Below, one piece after another: positions 1 to 7,138 of a stretch of 13,554 bases of DNA (positions within the stretch are counted from its first letter, which is position 1; each line of letters begins with the position of its first letter). The translations under genes were made by a program, and so were the position numbers. Below the pieces are notes generated by a model. It did no database searches. It saw only the letters and a program-made list of their open reading frames with translations, and was not told the DNA's origin. The stretch is from Coriobacteriia bacterium (GTDB lineage: Bacteria > Actinomycetota > Coriobacteriia > Anaerosomatales > JAHIQC01), in NCBI GenBank assembly GCA_030653635.1, contig JAURYZ010000260.1, positions 1 through 13,554 of the forward strand, written 5' to 3'.

Positions 1-977
1 ATGAGCCAGCCCAAAGTAGCCGGGATGAGCCATTTCCATCCCAGTGACATGAGCTGATCGATGCGGACGCGCGGGAACGTGCCGCGAATCCACATCATCA
101 GGAAAATGCCGATGTAGGTCTTGATGATGAACACCGCCGGCGCCAGGATCGGAACCGCCTCGTACCACGAAGCGGGCGCCCACGGCAGCATCCATCCGCC
201 GAAGAACAAAGTGACGCCGAGCGCTGACATGACGAACTGGTTCGAGAACTCCGACAGGAACAGCAGCCCGAACTTCATCGCTGAGTACTCACTCGCAAAT
301 CCCGCGACGAGCTCGGATTCGGCCTCGGACAGATCGAATGGTGTCTGATTGAGCTCCACGAGGACTGCGATGACAAAGAACAGGAACGTGGGCCAAAACG
401 CGGGGAACATGATGTTCCAACGCGGCACGACAGCAAGCCAGGTCCCCGATTGCGCCGCTACGATGTCACCCAGGTTGAGCGTGCCGGTGAACATGACGAT
501 GGGTAGCACCGACAACAGGAGCGGCACCTCGTACGCGATCTGCATCGCGGCGGCACGCATGCCACCCAGAAGTGACCACTTGTTCGCACTCGCCCACCCA
601 GCCATGAGCACGCCGAGGGGAACCATGGAGGCGACCGCGAAGGTATAGAGCAGCCCCGTGTCGAGGCTCGTTATCTTCAAGGAGTTCGAGAACGGGAGCG
701 CGGCATAGGCCATGAGTGAGGGCGCGAACACGACCGCCGGCGCCAGGAAGAACAGCGCCTTGTCCACGTTGGCCGGAGTGATGTCCTCTTTGGTCAGCAG
801 CTTCAATACATCCATGGTCGTCTGCGCGATCCCCTTGGGGCCCACGTGCATGGGCCCGAGTCGCAGATGCAGGTGGCCGAGGACCTTGCGAAGCATATAG
901 ATGAGCACCACGCCGTTCACGAGCATAAGCCCCACGGCCGCAAGGACTCGAAGTGTGGCGATCAGGATCGGATTCAC
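1..977 (-). CDS. nuoH: NADH-quinone oxidoreductase subunit H (NuoH), 3' end cut by window edge
   Basis: Membrane subunit of complex I that joins the peripheral arm to the proton-pumping arm and forms much of the quinone-binding cavity. Reading the minus strand from GTG at 977 gives 325 full codons before the edge. That is already the length of short NuoH proteins, so only a few C-terminal residues are missing. It is very hydrophobic, with about eight membrane segments. Recognisable family motifs are LLTKED (61-66), the loop TPFDLSEAESELVAGF (212-227) followed by EYSAMKF (230-236), and IKTYIGIF near 285-292. The GTG overlaps the nuoD stop by four bases (GTGA), implying translational coupling. 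Two usually conserved arginines look changed: MHVGP at 43-47 where NRVGP is common, and NQTPFD at 210-215 where NRTPFD or NRAPFD is common. The family call is secure. Confidence 0.96.
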   Translation of the reverse strand, partial: MNPILIATLRVLAAVGLMLVNGVVLIYMLRKVLGHLHLRLGPMHVGPKGIAQTTMDVLKLLTKEDITPANVDKALFFLAPAVVFAPSLMAYAALPFSNSLKITSLDTGLLYTFAVASMVPLGVLMAGWASANKWSLLGGMRAAAMQIAYEVPLLLSVLPIVMFTGTLNLGDIVAAQSGTWLAVVPRWNIMFPAFWPTFLFFVIAVLVELNQTPFDLSEAESELVAGFASEYSAMKFGLLFLSEFSNQFVMSALGVTLFFGGWMLPWAPASWYEAVPILAPAVFIIKTYIGIFLMMWIRGTFPRVRIDQLMSLGWKWLIPATLGWL

Positions 978-2182
978 CTGTCCGCCTCCCCGAGCATAAT
1001 GTCGAGGCTTCCGATCATCATGACCACGTCGGCCAGCAGGTGACCAGGCAAGATCTCCTCAAGTAGTTGCACGGCGAAAAGCGACGGGCCGCGGTAGTGA
1101 TATCGGACCGGACTTGTGCCGCCATCGGTGACCATGTGCACCGCGGTCTCTCCGCGGCTCGACTCCACGGAGGCATAGACCTCACCCGCAGGCACCCGAA
1201 TGACCTTGGGGACCTTAGCGGTGTGCTCACCTTCGGGCATGCCCGCAATAGCCTGACGCACCATGCGCACCGACTGTCGCATCTCTTCCATGCGGACCAT
1301 ATAGCGGTCCCATGCGTCCCCGCGCGTGCCGATCGGAACATCGAACTCGAGCTCCGAGTACGCATCATACGGCCGTTCGCGTCGTACATCGAAGCCAACG
1401 CCTGCCGCGCGCAGATTTGCGCCCGACAAGCCGAACGCGAGAGCCATTTCGCGGTCGATGACCCCTACGCCCTTGACGCGATGCTGGAATATCTCGTTTC
1501 CGCCGAGGAGCGCATGGTGCTCCTCGAGGTAGCCGTCGAAACCATCGCAAAACGCGATGATCTTGGCCTCGATGCCGACGGGCAGGTCAGCCACCACGCC
1601 ACCGGGCCTCACGTAGTTGAACATCATCCGCTGACCGCTCACGGCCTCGAGAATGTCGAGGATAGCTTCGCGGTCGCGCATCGCGTACAGGAACTGCCCC
1701 ATCGCGCCGGTATCCAGCCCGAATGTCCCGTACCACACGAGGTGGCTCGCAATGCGCGTCAGTTCGGCCATAAGAGAACGGATCCAGCGGGCCTTGCTAG
1801 GCACCTCTATCTCCATGAGCTTCTCGACCGCCAGTGCGGCAGCCTGCTCCCCGTGGATGCCGCTGACGTAATCGCCGCGATCCATGAGCGTTCCCAGCTG
1901 ATCAAAGCGCCGCGTCTCGGCGAGCTTCTCGATGCCGCGGTGTAGGTAGCCCAGCGTGGACTCGGCCGCAACGACCTCTTCGCCGTCCACCTCGACGATC
2001 ACACGCAATACGCCGTGGGTGGAGGGGTGCTGCGGACCCATGTTGATGATGAGGTGCTCGGTCGACAGGCCATCGACGCCGCTCGGAATACGGCGGATAC
2101 CCGCAGGTGGCATACCTGGGTCATGAGTGCCTTCTGAAGCAAGCTCGCCCACGGAAGTCACGATGTCGCGAGCGTCAGTCAC
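974..2182 (-). CDS. nuoD: NADH-quinone oxidoreductase subunit D (NuoD, 49-kDa subunit)
   Basis: Peripheral-arm subunit related to the large subunit of NiFe hydrogenases; with NuoB and NuoH it forms the quinone-reduction site. The 402-residue product shows GPQHPSTHG (49-57), whose histidines belong to the quinone site, LGYLHRGIEK (78-86), a DYV motif with the quinone-contact tyrosine at about 105, and the C-terminal signature GSLDIMLGEADR. The GTG start at 2182 overlaps the nuoC stop by four bases and has a strong AGGAGG Shine-Dalgarno about 10 bases upstream, so I keep it although it gives about 40 residues before the usual N-terminus. The cysteines that ligate the metal in hydrogenases are absent, as expected for complex I. 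The residues after DYV (SGIHGEQ) differ from the common pattern ending in NEH. Second-to-last gene of the visible nuo run. Confidence 0.97.
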   Translation of the reverse strand: MTDARDIVTSVGELASEGTHDPGMPPAGIRRIPSGVDGLSTEHLIINMGPQHPSTHGVLRVIVEVDGEEVVAAESTLGYLHRGIEKLAETRRFDQLGTLMDRGDYVSGIHGEQAAALAVEKLMEIEVPSKARWIRSLMAELTRIASHLVWYGTFGLDTGAMGQFLYAMRDREAILDILEAVSGQRMMFNYVRPGGVVADLPVGIEAKIIAFCDGFDGYLEEHHALLGGNEIFQHRVKGVGVIDREMALAFGLSGANLRAAGVGFDVRRERPYDAYSELEFDVPIGTRGDAWDRYMVRMEEMRQSVRMVRQAIAGMPEGEHTAKVPKVIRVPAGEVYASVESSRGETAVHMVTDGGTSPVRYHYRGPSLFAVQLLEEILPGHLLADVVMMIGSLDIMLGEADR

Positions 2183-2637
2183 CGCGCTCGCACCTCCTCG
2201 GCACTCCGCACAGCGACTGATTTGCGCAGAAGCGCAGCGACGCCATCGGTCGTGAGCAGTCGCTTGGGATTCGGGTGCCCGTCGAGCTTGATCCCTAGCA
2301 GTTCCGCGGTCTCGCGCTCAGGCGCGAGTGCCGAGGGGAAGAGGTTCCACACCGAACGCAGCGCGGCGTCGTAGGCGACCTCGGTCTTTACGAACACGTC
2401 CTCGTCACGAGAGAGCGAGCGAAGGTGATAGGTGATCTCGATGCCCTCACCTGTGTCGGCGCCAAGCATATCGAGCAGCATGTGGAAGTCCAGATCGCTT
2501 CCGCGCAGCGCAGAAAGCGCCTCCACCGCCATTTCGCACGGGACATGGGCGACGATGCCGAGCGTGGTTTCTTCGACGCGGGCCGTGACGCCAGCGTCGG
2601 AAAGAATGCGATTAAGTACGGTCGCGTCGGGCAGCAA
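2179..2637 (-). CDS. nuoC: NADH-quinone oxidoreductase subunit C (NuoC, 30-kDa subunit)
   Basis: Peripheral-arm subunit without cofactor that packs against NuoD. The signature [17 protein letters not shown] lies at about residues 108-123 and leaves no doubt about the family. It is a separate gene here, not fused to nuoD. The frame stays open upstream to ATG codons inside nuoB (2733 and 2688), but those would encode an arginine- and serine-rich stretch that is clearly the shadow of nuoB. The best start is TTG at 2637, behind a GGGGGA run about 6 bases upstream, giving 152 residues and a 26-base overlap with the end of nuoB. The stop overlaps the GTG of nuoD (GTGA). The family is certain; the exact start is moderately sure because it is a rare codon. 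Confidence 0.93.
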   Translation of the reverse strand: MLPDATVLNRILSDAGVTARVEETTLGIVAHVPCEMAVEALSALRGSDLDFHMLLDMLGADTGEGIEITYHLRSLSRDEDVFVKTEVAYDAALRSVWNLFPSALAPERETAELLGIKLDGHPNPKRLLTTDGVAALLRKSVAVRSAEEVRAR

Positions 2638-3115
2638 GGCGTTCCCCCGTCCGATTTCGTATCTTCTTTTGCAGCTCGATGAACGCATACTGGACCGACT
2701 CGGGCCTAGGAGGGCAGCCCGGAATGTACACATCGACAGGCACGATCTTGTCTACGCCCAGTACGACGTTGGGGTACTCGCGAAAGGGGCCTCCAGTGTT
2801 CGCGCACGCTCCCATGGCGACGACCCATTTGGGCTCTGGCATCTGGTCGTACAGCATGCGGACGGTCTCGGCCATCTTGAGGTTCACCGTACCCGCGACG
2901 ATCATCACGTCGGCCTGCCGAGGAGAGGCCCTAAAGAACACCCCCATGCGGTCGAAATCGAATCGAGGGCCCGAAGCACTCATGAGACCCTCGATCGCGC
3001 AGCACGCGATGCCGAAAGCCATGTACCAAAGCGAGTGGCTTCGAGCAAGATCGAAAAGCTGTTCGCTGCGGATGAATGCGATGGAGTGCTCGCCGGTGAG
3101 TCGATCTATCGCCAT
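2612..3115 (-). CDS. nuoB: NADH-quinone oxidoreductase subunit B (NuoB, N2 cluster subunit)
   Basis: Carries the terminal [4Fe-4S] cluster N2 that passes electrons to quinone. The four ligands are visible: the tandem cysteines at 38-39 (GIACCAIE), Cys104 (GACANTGG) and Cys134 (PGCPPRPES). [13 protein letters not shown] (about 65-77) and [11 protein letters not shown] (92-102) are family signatures. I choose ATG at 3115, preceded by GAGGG about 10 bases upstream and overlapping the end of nuoA by 10 bases, over an in-frame ATG at 3136 that lacks a good ribosome site. The product is 167 residues, normal for the family. The segment after Cys104 reads TGGPF, where the NADH-type enzymes more often have GGGYY; this is compatible with, but does not prove, a non-NADH donor. 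Confidence 0.97.
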   Translation of the reverse strand: MAIDRLTGEHSIAFIRSEQLFDLARSHSLWYMAFGIACCAIEGLMSASGPRFDFDRMGVFFRASPRQADVMIVAGTVNLKMAETVRMLYDQMPEPKWVVAMGACANTGGPFREYPNVVLGVDKIVPVDVYIPGCPPRPESVQYAFIELQKKIRNRTGERLAARRDRT

Positions 3116-3462
3116 GTGAGCGCACCCTCTTTCCAAGCATACGCGAGCCCGAATACGAGGATGCCGACAAACACTACCATCTCGACCAAGATAAACATGC
3201 CCATGCGGCTAAAGGCGACAGCCCAGGGATATAGAAAGACAGTCTCGATGTCGAACACCACGAACAGCAAGGCGTAAACATAGTAGCCCACACGGAACTG
3301 CACCCAAGGCGGACCGATTGGAGTCGAGCCGCACTCGTAGGTGGTCGCCTTCTCTTTCGAAGGGGCCGAGGGGCTCAAGAGATTGGATACCGTAACCGTG
3401 GCCGCGACGAACAAGACGCCGATCACGGCGAACATGCCGAGTATCAAATGGTCAAGCGACAT
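3106..3462 (-). CDS. nuoA: NADH-quinone oxidoreductase subunit A (NuoA)
   Basis: Small membrane subunit of complex I at the junction of the two arms, next to the quinone cavity. The 118-residue product has three hydrophobic segments at about 6-26, 61-81 and 88-109. Between the first two is the conserved YECG loop (42-45), and the second carries [12 protein letters not shown] (69-80) with its conserved acidic residues. ATG at 3462 is chosen because it gives the standard short N-terminus; the frame runs on to 3507, but those residues (MLGRRSSQ...) are not NuoA-like. Its ribosome site is weak (ACGGGG about 9 bases upstream). First gene of the nuo operon; the leader of roughly 135 bases before it is structured. 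Confidence 0.95.
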   Translation of the reverse strand: MSLDHLILGMFAVIGVLFVAATVTVSNLLSPSAPSKEKATTYECGSTPIGPPWVQFRVGYYVYALLFVVFDIETVFLYPWAVAFSRMGMFILVEMVVFVGILVFGLAYAWKEGALTWR

Positions 3463-3507
3463 ACCGGCAACCCCGTTCGATAACTGCGAACTCCGACGCC
3501 CAAGCAC

Positions 3508-3528
3508 GGACCGCGCAACGGCCGGTCC
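3508..3528 (-). repeat. Inverted repeat in the nuoA leader
   Basis: GGACCG (3508-3513) and CGGTCC (3523-3528) form a perfect inverted repeat around a nine-base centre; one further C-G pair (3507 with 3529) extends the stem to seven. It lies about 45 bases before nuoA, so it could be an RNA hairpin in the leader or a protein-binding site. Role unknown. Confidence 0.4.
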
Positions 3529-3558
3529 GAGGCCGTCATATCACTCAGGATACGACAA

Positions 3559-3590
3559 CGCCCACAGGGCGGGTTTCTCCCCGCTCGGGG
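3559..3590 (-). other. Alternative hairpins in the nuo leader
   Basis: Three short stems compete here. CGCCC (3559-3563) can pair with GGGCG (3567-3571). CCCCG (3579-3583) can pair with CGGGG (3586-3590). The middle strands can instead pair with each other: GCGGG (3569-3573) with CCCGC (3580-3584). The last excludes the first two. No T-run follows on the minus strand, so this is not a standard terminator. It lies just downstream of the candidate nuo promoter. It may be a regulatory leader or a chance product of GC-rich sequence. Confidence 0.3.
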
Positions 3591-3607
3591 CGTCAAAAGT
3601 TCGGCAC

Positions 3608-3636
3608 AACGTAACACAACCGGTATGACCGCTCAA
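3608..3636 (-). promoter_or_regulatory. Candidate promoter for nuoABCDH
   Basis: On the minus strand TTGAGC (3631-3636) is followed after 17 bases by TACGTT (3608-3613). The -35 is good and the -10 is poor. It is the best match I found in the 312-base gap upstream of nuoA and would give a leader of roughly 135 bases. Its -35 lies about 30 bases from that of the divergent chemoreceptor promoter. Confidence 0.3.
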
Positions 3637-3665
3637 GGTGACACCACATAAGATCGGGCGTACGG

Positions 3666-3694
3666 GCGACACGTTCGGTGACCGGCGTTAGAAT
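3666..3694 (+). promoter_or_regulatory. Candidate promoter for the chemoreceptor gene
   Basis: GCGACA (3666-3671) and TAGAAT (3689-3694) are separated by exactly 17 bases. The -10 differs from TATAAT at one position and the -35 shares GACA with TTGACA. Transcription would begin near 3701, about 75 bases before the ATG at 3775. No flagellar sigma-28 type motif is evident. Confidence 0.45.
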
Positions 3695-3774
3695 GGTCCT
3701 CACCCGCTGCGCACACCCGTGTCGGACTTGGCAGCTCGACCCACAATCCGACGCACACGAAAGGCGCCAACGTC

Positions 3775-5784
3775 ATGGACTTCCTGAACATGAACCGGAT
3801 GACTCTCGCTCAGAGGCTCGTCACGTGGTTCGTCGTAATCACCGTCGTTCCAGCGATTGCTGCTGCGTGGGTCGGCATCACCTCATTCAGCGCCGCCATG
3901 AAGCGCGAAGGCCAACGCTCCGTCGAAACACGGATGGAGCGCGCCTACCAACTGATCAACGAACAGCAGAACCTCCAGGCTTCCATGCTCAAAAGCCTGT
4001 CCGAGGATGCCTCAATCGTTCAGATGTTTTCGAAACGAGATGCCGCCGCACTCAAGCTGCGACTGGCCTCCGCTGCGGACCGGCGCAGTGGGGCGTACAT
4101 CCTTGCGGTCGACGATGCGGGGATATCGTTCGCAGGCAGTCTGGGACCCAGTCCTCTCTCGCGCGCGACGTACGCCCCAGTGCGCGAGGCTCTCATCGGC
4201 AAGACATCTCGACTGTGGGACCTTATTCCCCCTCAGGAGATCGAAGCACTCGGCCTCGCAGCCAAGACCGCAATCGATGTGAAGGAGACCCCGGCGGGCA
4301 GTGTCGTACATGCCACATTGGACGGGGCGCTGGCGCTCGTGACAGTCGTGCCTATGTACGACGCTGATGGCCAGCCCATCGGTGCGCTTGTCTCTGTCAT
4401 CCCCCAGAACAGATCTGCGACGCTCGTGGATTCGATCGTGTCATCCTCGGACAGCGCAGCCACGCTCTTTCAACATGAGGTCCTCGTTGCGACCACGTTG
4501 ACCGGTAGCGGCGGCATGAAGCCTTACGGCACCGTGGTATCCGACGCGGTGCGCATTCAGACCTTGGATGACGGCAAGGCCTACAGGGGTCGGGCCGAGG
4601 TTGTCGGAAAGGATATGTTCACGGCATACGACCGCATCGCATCCCCCACCGGCCAAACCATTGGAATGGTGTTCGTTGGCATTCCAATGGAGCCACTGAT
4701 CGCAGATAGGACCGCGTTTCTTAAGCTACTGTCCGTCTCCTTGCTGCTAAGCCTTGGCGCAGCCTTGGTCATCGCCGTCACGGTCGCGCGTCGGCTGTCC
4801 TTGCCTTTGTCGGAACTTGAAAGCAGCGCTGGTCGCATCGCGGGCGGTGACTTGCGAGTCACGGTCCCACTGGGAGGAAGCCGTGAGATATTCGAACTCG
4901 GTCAATCCTTCAACAAGATGGGCGAGACACTTTCAGGGGTAATCCGGGGCGTCAAGAGCACCTCAAACACGCTCAACTCGGCAGCCAGCGAAATCCGCCA
5001 TGCTGTCGGCGTACAAGCCGAGGGCTCAACGCGTCAGGCCTCAGCAGTCAGTGAGACGACAGCCACCCTCGAGGAGATGGCGGCCACCTATCGGTCGGTT
5101 GCTGCCTCCGCCGAGCGCGTACTTCACCTTGCCGAGGATGCCCTGGAGGCAGCCCAAGACGGGCAGACCACGCTGGCATTCACCATCAAGGAAGTCGTCG
5201 CTGTGCGAACCGATGCCGAGCACACGCGCGAAGCCGCGGAGAGCCTGGCTGAGGGCGCAAGTGATATAGGAGAGGTTCTGGGCATTATCGACCTTATCGC
5301 GGCGCAGACCAAGATCCTCGCGCTCAATGCTGCCATCGAGGCTGCTCGCGCCGGTGAGGCGGGCAAGGGGTTCGGCGTCGTCGCCACCGAGATCAGGACA
5401 CTTGCCGAGTCCGTCACCAAGTCGACGGCGCGCATCGAGGGACTGCTCGACGCAATCAGTGACGGCAGCGCCTCACTGACGCGTGCGGCGGCCAACCAAG
5501 AGCAGCGCATCGGCGAGGCGGCCGAAAAGGGGCGCCGGACCGAGGATACATTTATCGAGATCGTCGACAAGATGTCTGCCACAACCGCAGCCGCACGCGA
5601 GATCGCGGCGGCCGCTGACCAGCAGCGAGCCGCATCCGAACAGGTGGTTCAGGCGATGCATCAGGTCGCGTCCGCAGCTGCAGACACCGCCTCTGCGGCG
5701 CGACAGGTCGAAGGGGCCGTGGACGACGTCGTCAAGCGGACCCACGATTTGGACGACTCTCTTGCGGGGTTCCGCGTCGACTAG
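3775..5784 (+). CDS. Methyl-accepting chemotaxis protein with periplasmic Cache-type sensor
   Basis: Transmembrane chemoreceptor that signals through CheW/CheA. The 669-residue product has a membrane segment at about 17-39, a periplasmic sensor at about 40-315, a second membrane segment at about 316-338, a HAMP linker at about 337-392, and a long cytoplasmic coiled coil to the end. The sensor shows Cache-like pieces: [15 protein letters not shown] (191-205), and [26 protein letters not shown] sequence at 283-304, resembling fused Cache_3/Cache_2 sensors for small organic acids (family resemblance, ligand unknown). The hairpin tip at about 500-545 matches the MCP consensus ([14 protein letters not shown], 515-528), except that the usual QTN is QTK with Lys513. 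No CheR-docking pentapeptide ends the protein (it ends GFRVD). The ATG at 3775 has AAAGG about 10 bases upstream. It stands alone, divergent from nuo, with a terminator behind it. Confidence 0.95.
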   Translation: MDFLNMNRMTLAQRLVTWFVVITVVPAIAAAWVGITSFSAAMKREGQRSVETRMERAYQLINEQQNLQASMLKSLSEDASIVQMFSKRDAAALKLRLASAADRRSGAYILAVDDAGISFAGSLGPSPLSRATYAPVREALIGKTSRLWDLIPPQEIEALGLAAKTAIDVKETPAGSVVHATLDGALALVTVVPMYDADGQPIGALVSVIPQNRSATLVDSIVSSSDSAATLFQHEVLVATTLTGSGGMKPYGTVVSDAVRIQTLDDGKAYRGRAEVVGKDMFTAYDRIASPTGQTIGMVFVGIPMEPLIADRTAFLKLLSVSLLLSLGAALVIAVTVARRLSLPLSELESSAGRIAGGDLRVTVPLGGSREIFELGQSFNKMGETLSGVIRGVKSTSNTLNSAASEIRHAVGVQAEGSTRQASAVSETTATLEEMAATYRSVAASAERVLHLAEDALEAAQDGQTTLAFTIKEVVAVRTDAEHTREAAESLAEGASDIGEVLGIIDLIAAQTKILALNAAIEAARAGEAGKGFGVVATEIRTLAESVTKSTARIEGLLDAISDGSASLTRAAANQEQRIGEAAEKGRRTEDTFIEIVDKMSATTAAAREIAAAADQQRAASEQVVQAMHQVASAAADTASAARQVEGAVDDVVKRTHDLDDSLAGFRVD

Positions 5785-5818
5785 TTGACCAAGTGGCCCA
5801 AAGTCTTCTGATAGACAC

Positions 5819-5853
5819 AAAGAGGGCGGCACCGTTTCGGTGTCGCCCTCTTT
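5819..5853. terminator. Strong bidirectional rho-independent terminator
   Basis: AAAGAGGGCGGCACCG (5819-5834) pairs with its near-perfect complement up to 5853 (one G-T wobble), leaving a loop of three to five bases. T-rich sequence follows on the plus strand (CTCTTTCATCTT) and TTTGTGTC on the minus. It sits between the convergent chemoreceptor gene and tRNA-Thr, so it probably stops both transcripts. Confidence 0.88.
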
Positions 5854-5861
5854 CATCTTCG

Positions 5862-5937
5862 TGGAGCCGACGAGGGGACTCGAACCCCTGACCTACGCAT
5901 TACGAGTGCGTTGCTCTACCAGCTGAGCTACGTCGGC
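5862..5937 (-). tRNA. tRNA-Thr (anticodon CGU)
   Basis: A complete 76-base tRNA on the minus strand. The acceptor stem GCCGACG/CGTCGGC is a perfect 7 bp. The D arm contains AGCTCAGCTGGTAGAGC, and the anticodon stem ACGCA/TGCGT encloses the loop CTCGTAA, with anticodon CGT at 5902-5904. The T arm has GGTTCGAACC, and the 3' end TCCA is encoded. It reads ACG threonine codons. It begins only 16 bases after the ricT stop with no terminator between, so it is probably processed from the long mdh-to-ricT transcript or from a promoter inside ricT. Confidence 0.97.
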
Positions 5938-5953
5938 GATCGCTTGCGACTCC

Positions 5954-7138
5954 TTAGGTGGAGGAGCCACCTTCCGTGCCTGTCGTGCCAGAACCTGTGC
6001 CGCCGGCTCGACGCCTGCGACGCCTGCGACCCGAACTTGGGGCCTTCTTGGCGCCCTGCGTCGCGTCTCCCTCGGCAGCCTTGGCTGCCTCGGGTTCGGC
6101 AGCCTTGGGACCAGCCGCCTTCTGTGCCGCAAGCTTCGGAGCCTGCTGCTCGCGCGGCTTGCCGCGCTTCTTGTCCGTGCGCTCGCGCGCCGGACGTTCC
6201 GTGCGCTCAGGCCGCGGCTTGCGCACCGGCATCTCCTCGGCGGCGCTATCCCGCTCGAGCTGTGAGGACATACTCGCCGGAAGCACCACCTGCGCCTCTT
6301 CAAGCGCCTCGCGCTTGATGCAACACGGGCAACCCTTGCCCGACCCGCATTCCATAACCGAGAGCGGCACCGTAAGGTTGCCGGCCTCAGGGATACGCAC
6401 CGTGACCGTCTCGCGCGGAGTGTTCAGGTCAACGACCTTGCCCTCACCGAACGGGGTCTCGATCATCGCCCCGCGTTTCGGCGCCCGACCCTTATAGTCT
6501 TTGTAGGCGTCGTACTCATAGCGCAGACAGCACATGAGTCTGCCGCAGAGCCCGCTGATTTTCAAGGGGTTCAGGGGCAGGTCTTGTTCTTTTGCCATCC
6601 GGATCGAGACCGGCTGAAAATCGCCGCTGAATCGATCGCAGCACAACTGCTGGCCGCAGTGGCCCAATCCGCCGACCATACGAGCCTCATCGCGAACACC
6701 CACCTGACGCATATCGATGCGCTGGCGGAAGCGCGACGCCAAGTCGCGAACGAGCTCGCGGAAGTCCACGCGCTCCTCGGCGGAGAAATAGAAGACGACC
6801 TTGTCGTCGCCGAATAGGAACTCGGCAGCGACCGGCTTCATGTCAAGCTTGTGCTTGCCTACGAGCTCACGAAAGACCGGCATCGCCGCGCGTTCCTCGG
6901 CAAGCAGGGATGCGGCGTGCTCAGCGTCTGACTCGTTGGCAATGCGCACGACTGGCTTGAGAGCGGAATGAACCTCTCCCCTGCCTACCTCGTGCGCTTC
7001 TTCGACGACCTCACCGATCTCAGTGCCACGATCGGTCTCGACGATGACTGAGTCACCTTTGAGCGGCTCAATGCCACTCGGATCGAACCACAGCACCTTC
7101 GGCGCGAATCGGAGTTTGACTCCCACTACCGTGGGCAA
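5954..7138 (-). CDS. ricT: RicT/YaaT-type PSP1 domain protein with long basic C-terminal tail
   Basis: Homologue of Bacillus RicT (YaaT), part of the RicA-RicF-RicT complex that assists RNase Y in mRNA processing and binds iron-sulfur clusters (established for Bacillus; inferred here). Residues 1 to about 275 are the conserved part. They include GHCGQQLCCDRF (159-170) and SGLCGRLMCCLRYE (195-208), with Cys161, 166, 167, 198, 203 and 204 as the likely cluster ligands, and another cysteine group, CGSGKGCPCC, at 264-273. From about 300 to 394 follows a low-complexity tail rich in Ala, Lys, Arg, Glu and Pro, with seven consecutive arginines at 371-377 and a Gly/Thr/Ser end, longer than Bacillus RicT. 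Start is TTG at 7138, with GGGAGG seven bases upstream; a GTG at 7126 is too far from that site. It overlaps holB by 13 bases. Sits in the familiar tmk-holB-ricT order. Confidence 0.9.
   Translation of the reverse strand: MPTVVGVKLRFAPKVLWFDPSGIEPLKGDSVIVETDRGTEIGEVVEEAHEVGRGEVHSALKPVVRIANESDAEHAASLLAEERAAMPVFRELVGKHKLDMKPVAAEFLFGDDKVVFYFSAEERVDFRELVRDLASRFRQRIDMRQVGVRDEARMVGGLGHCGQQLCCDRFSGDFQPVSIRMAKEQDLPLNPLKISGLCGRLMCCLRYEYDAYKDYKGRAPKRGAMIETPFGEGKVVDLNTPRETVTVRIPEAGNLTVPLSVMECGSGKGCPCCIKREALEEAQVVLPASMSSQLERDSAAEEMPVRKPRPERTERPARERTDKKRGKPREQQAPKLAAQKAAGPKAAEPEAAKAAEGDATQGAKKAPSSGRRRRRRRAGGTGSGTTGTEGGSST

Noticed and set aside
1067..1945. Open plus-strand frame of 292 codons opposite nuoD
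   Set aside because: Histidine- and arginine-rich antisense shadow of a certain nuoD; no ribosome site or recognisable domain.
2432..3277. Open plus-strand frame of 281 codons opposite nuoA-nuoC
   Set aside because: Antisense to three well-supported overlapping nuo genes, low-complexity composition, no motif.
3590..3596. TTGACG on the minus strand as a possible nuo -35 element
   Set aside because: At 17 bases downstream stands CCCGCC, which cannot serve as a -10.
5862..5937. tRNA-Thr as an integration (att) site
   Set aside because: The tRNA is intact, and no partial duplicate of its 3' end or integrase gene lies in the window.
5893..6303. Arginine-rich minus-strand frame overlapping tRNA-Thr and the ricT tail
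   Set aside because: Alternate frame of the repetitive ricT tail and reads into the tRNA; not a gene.
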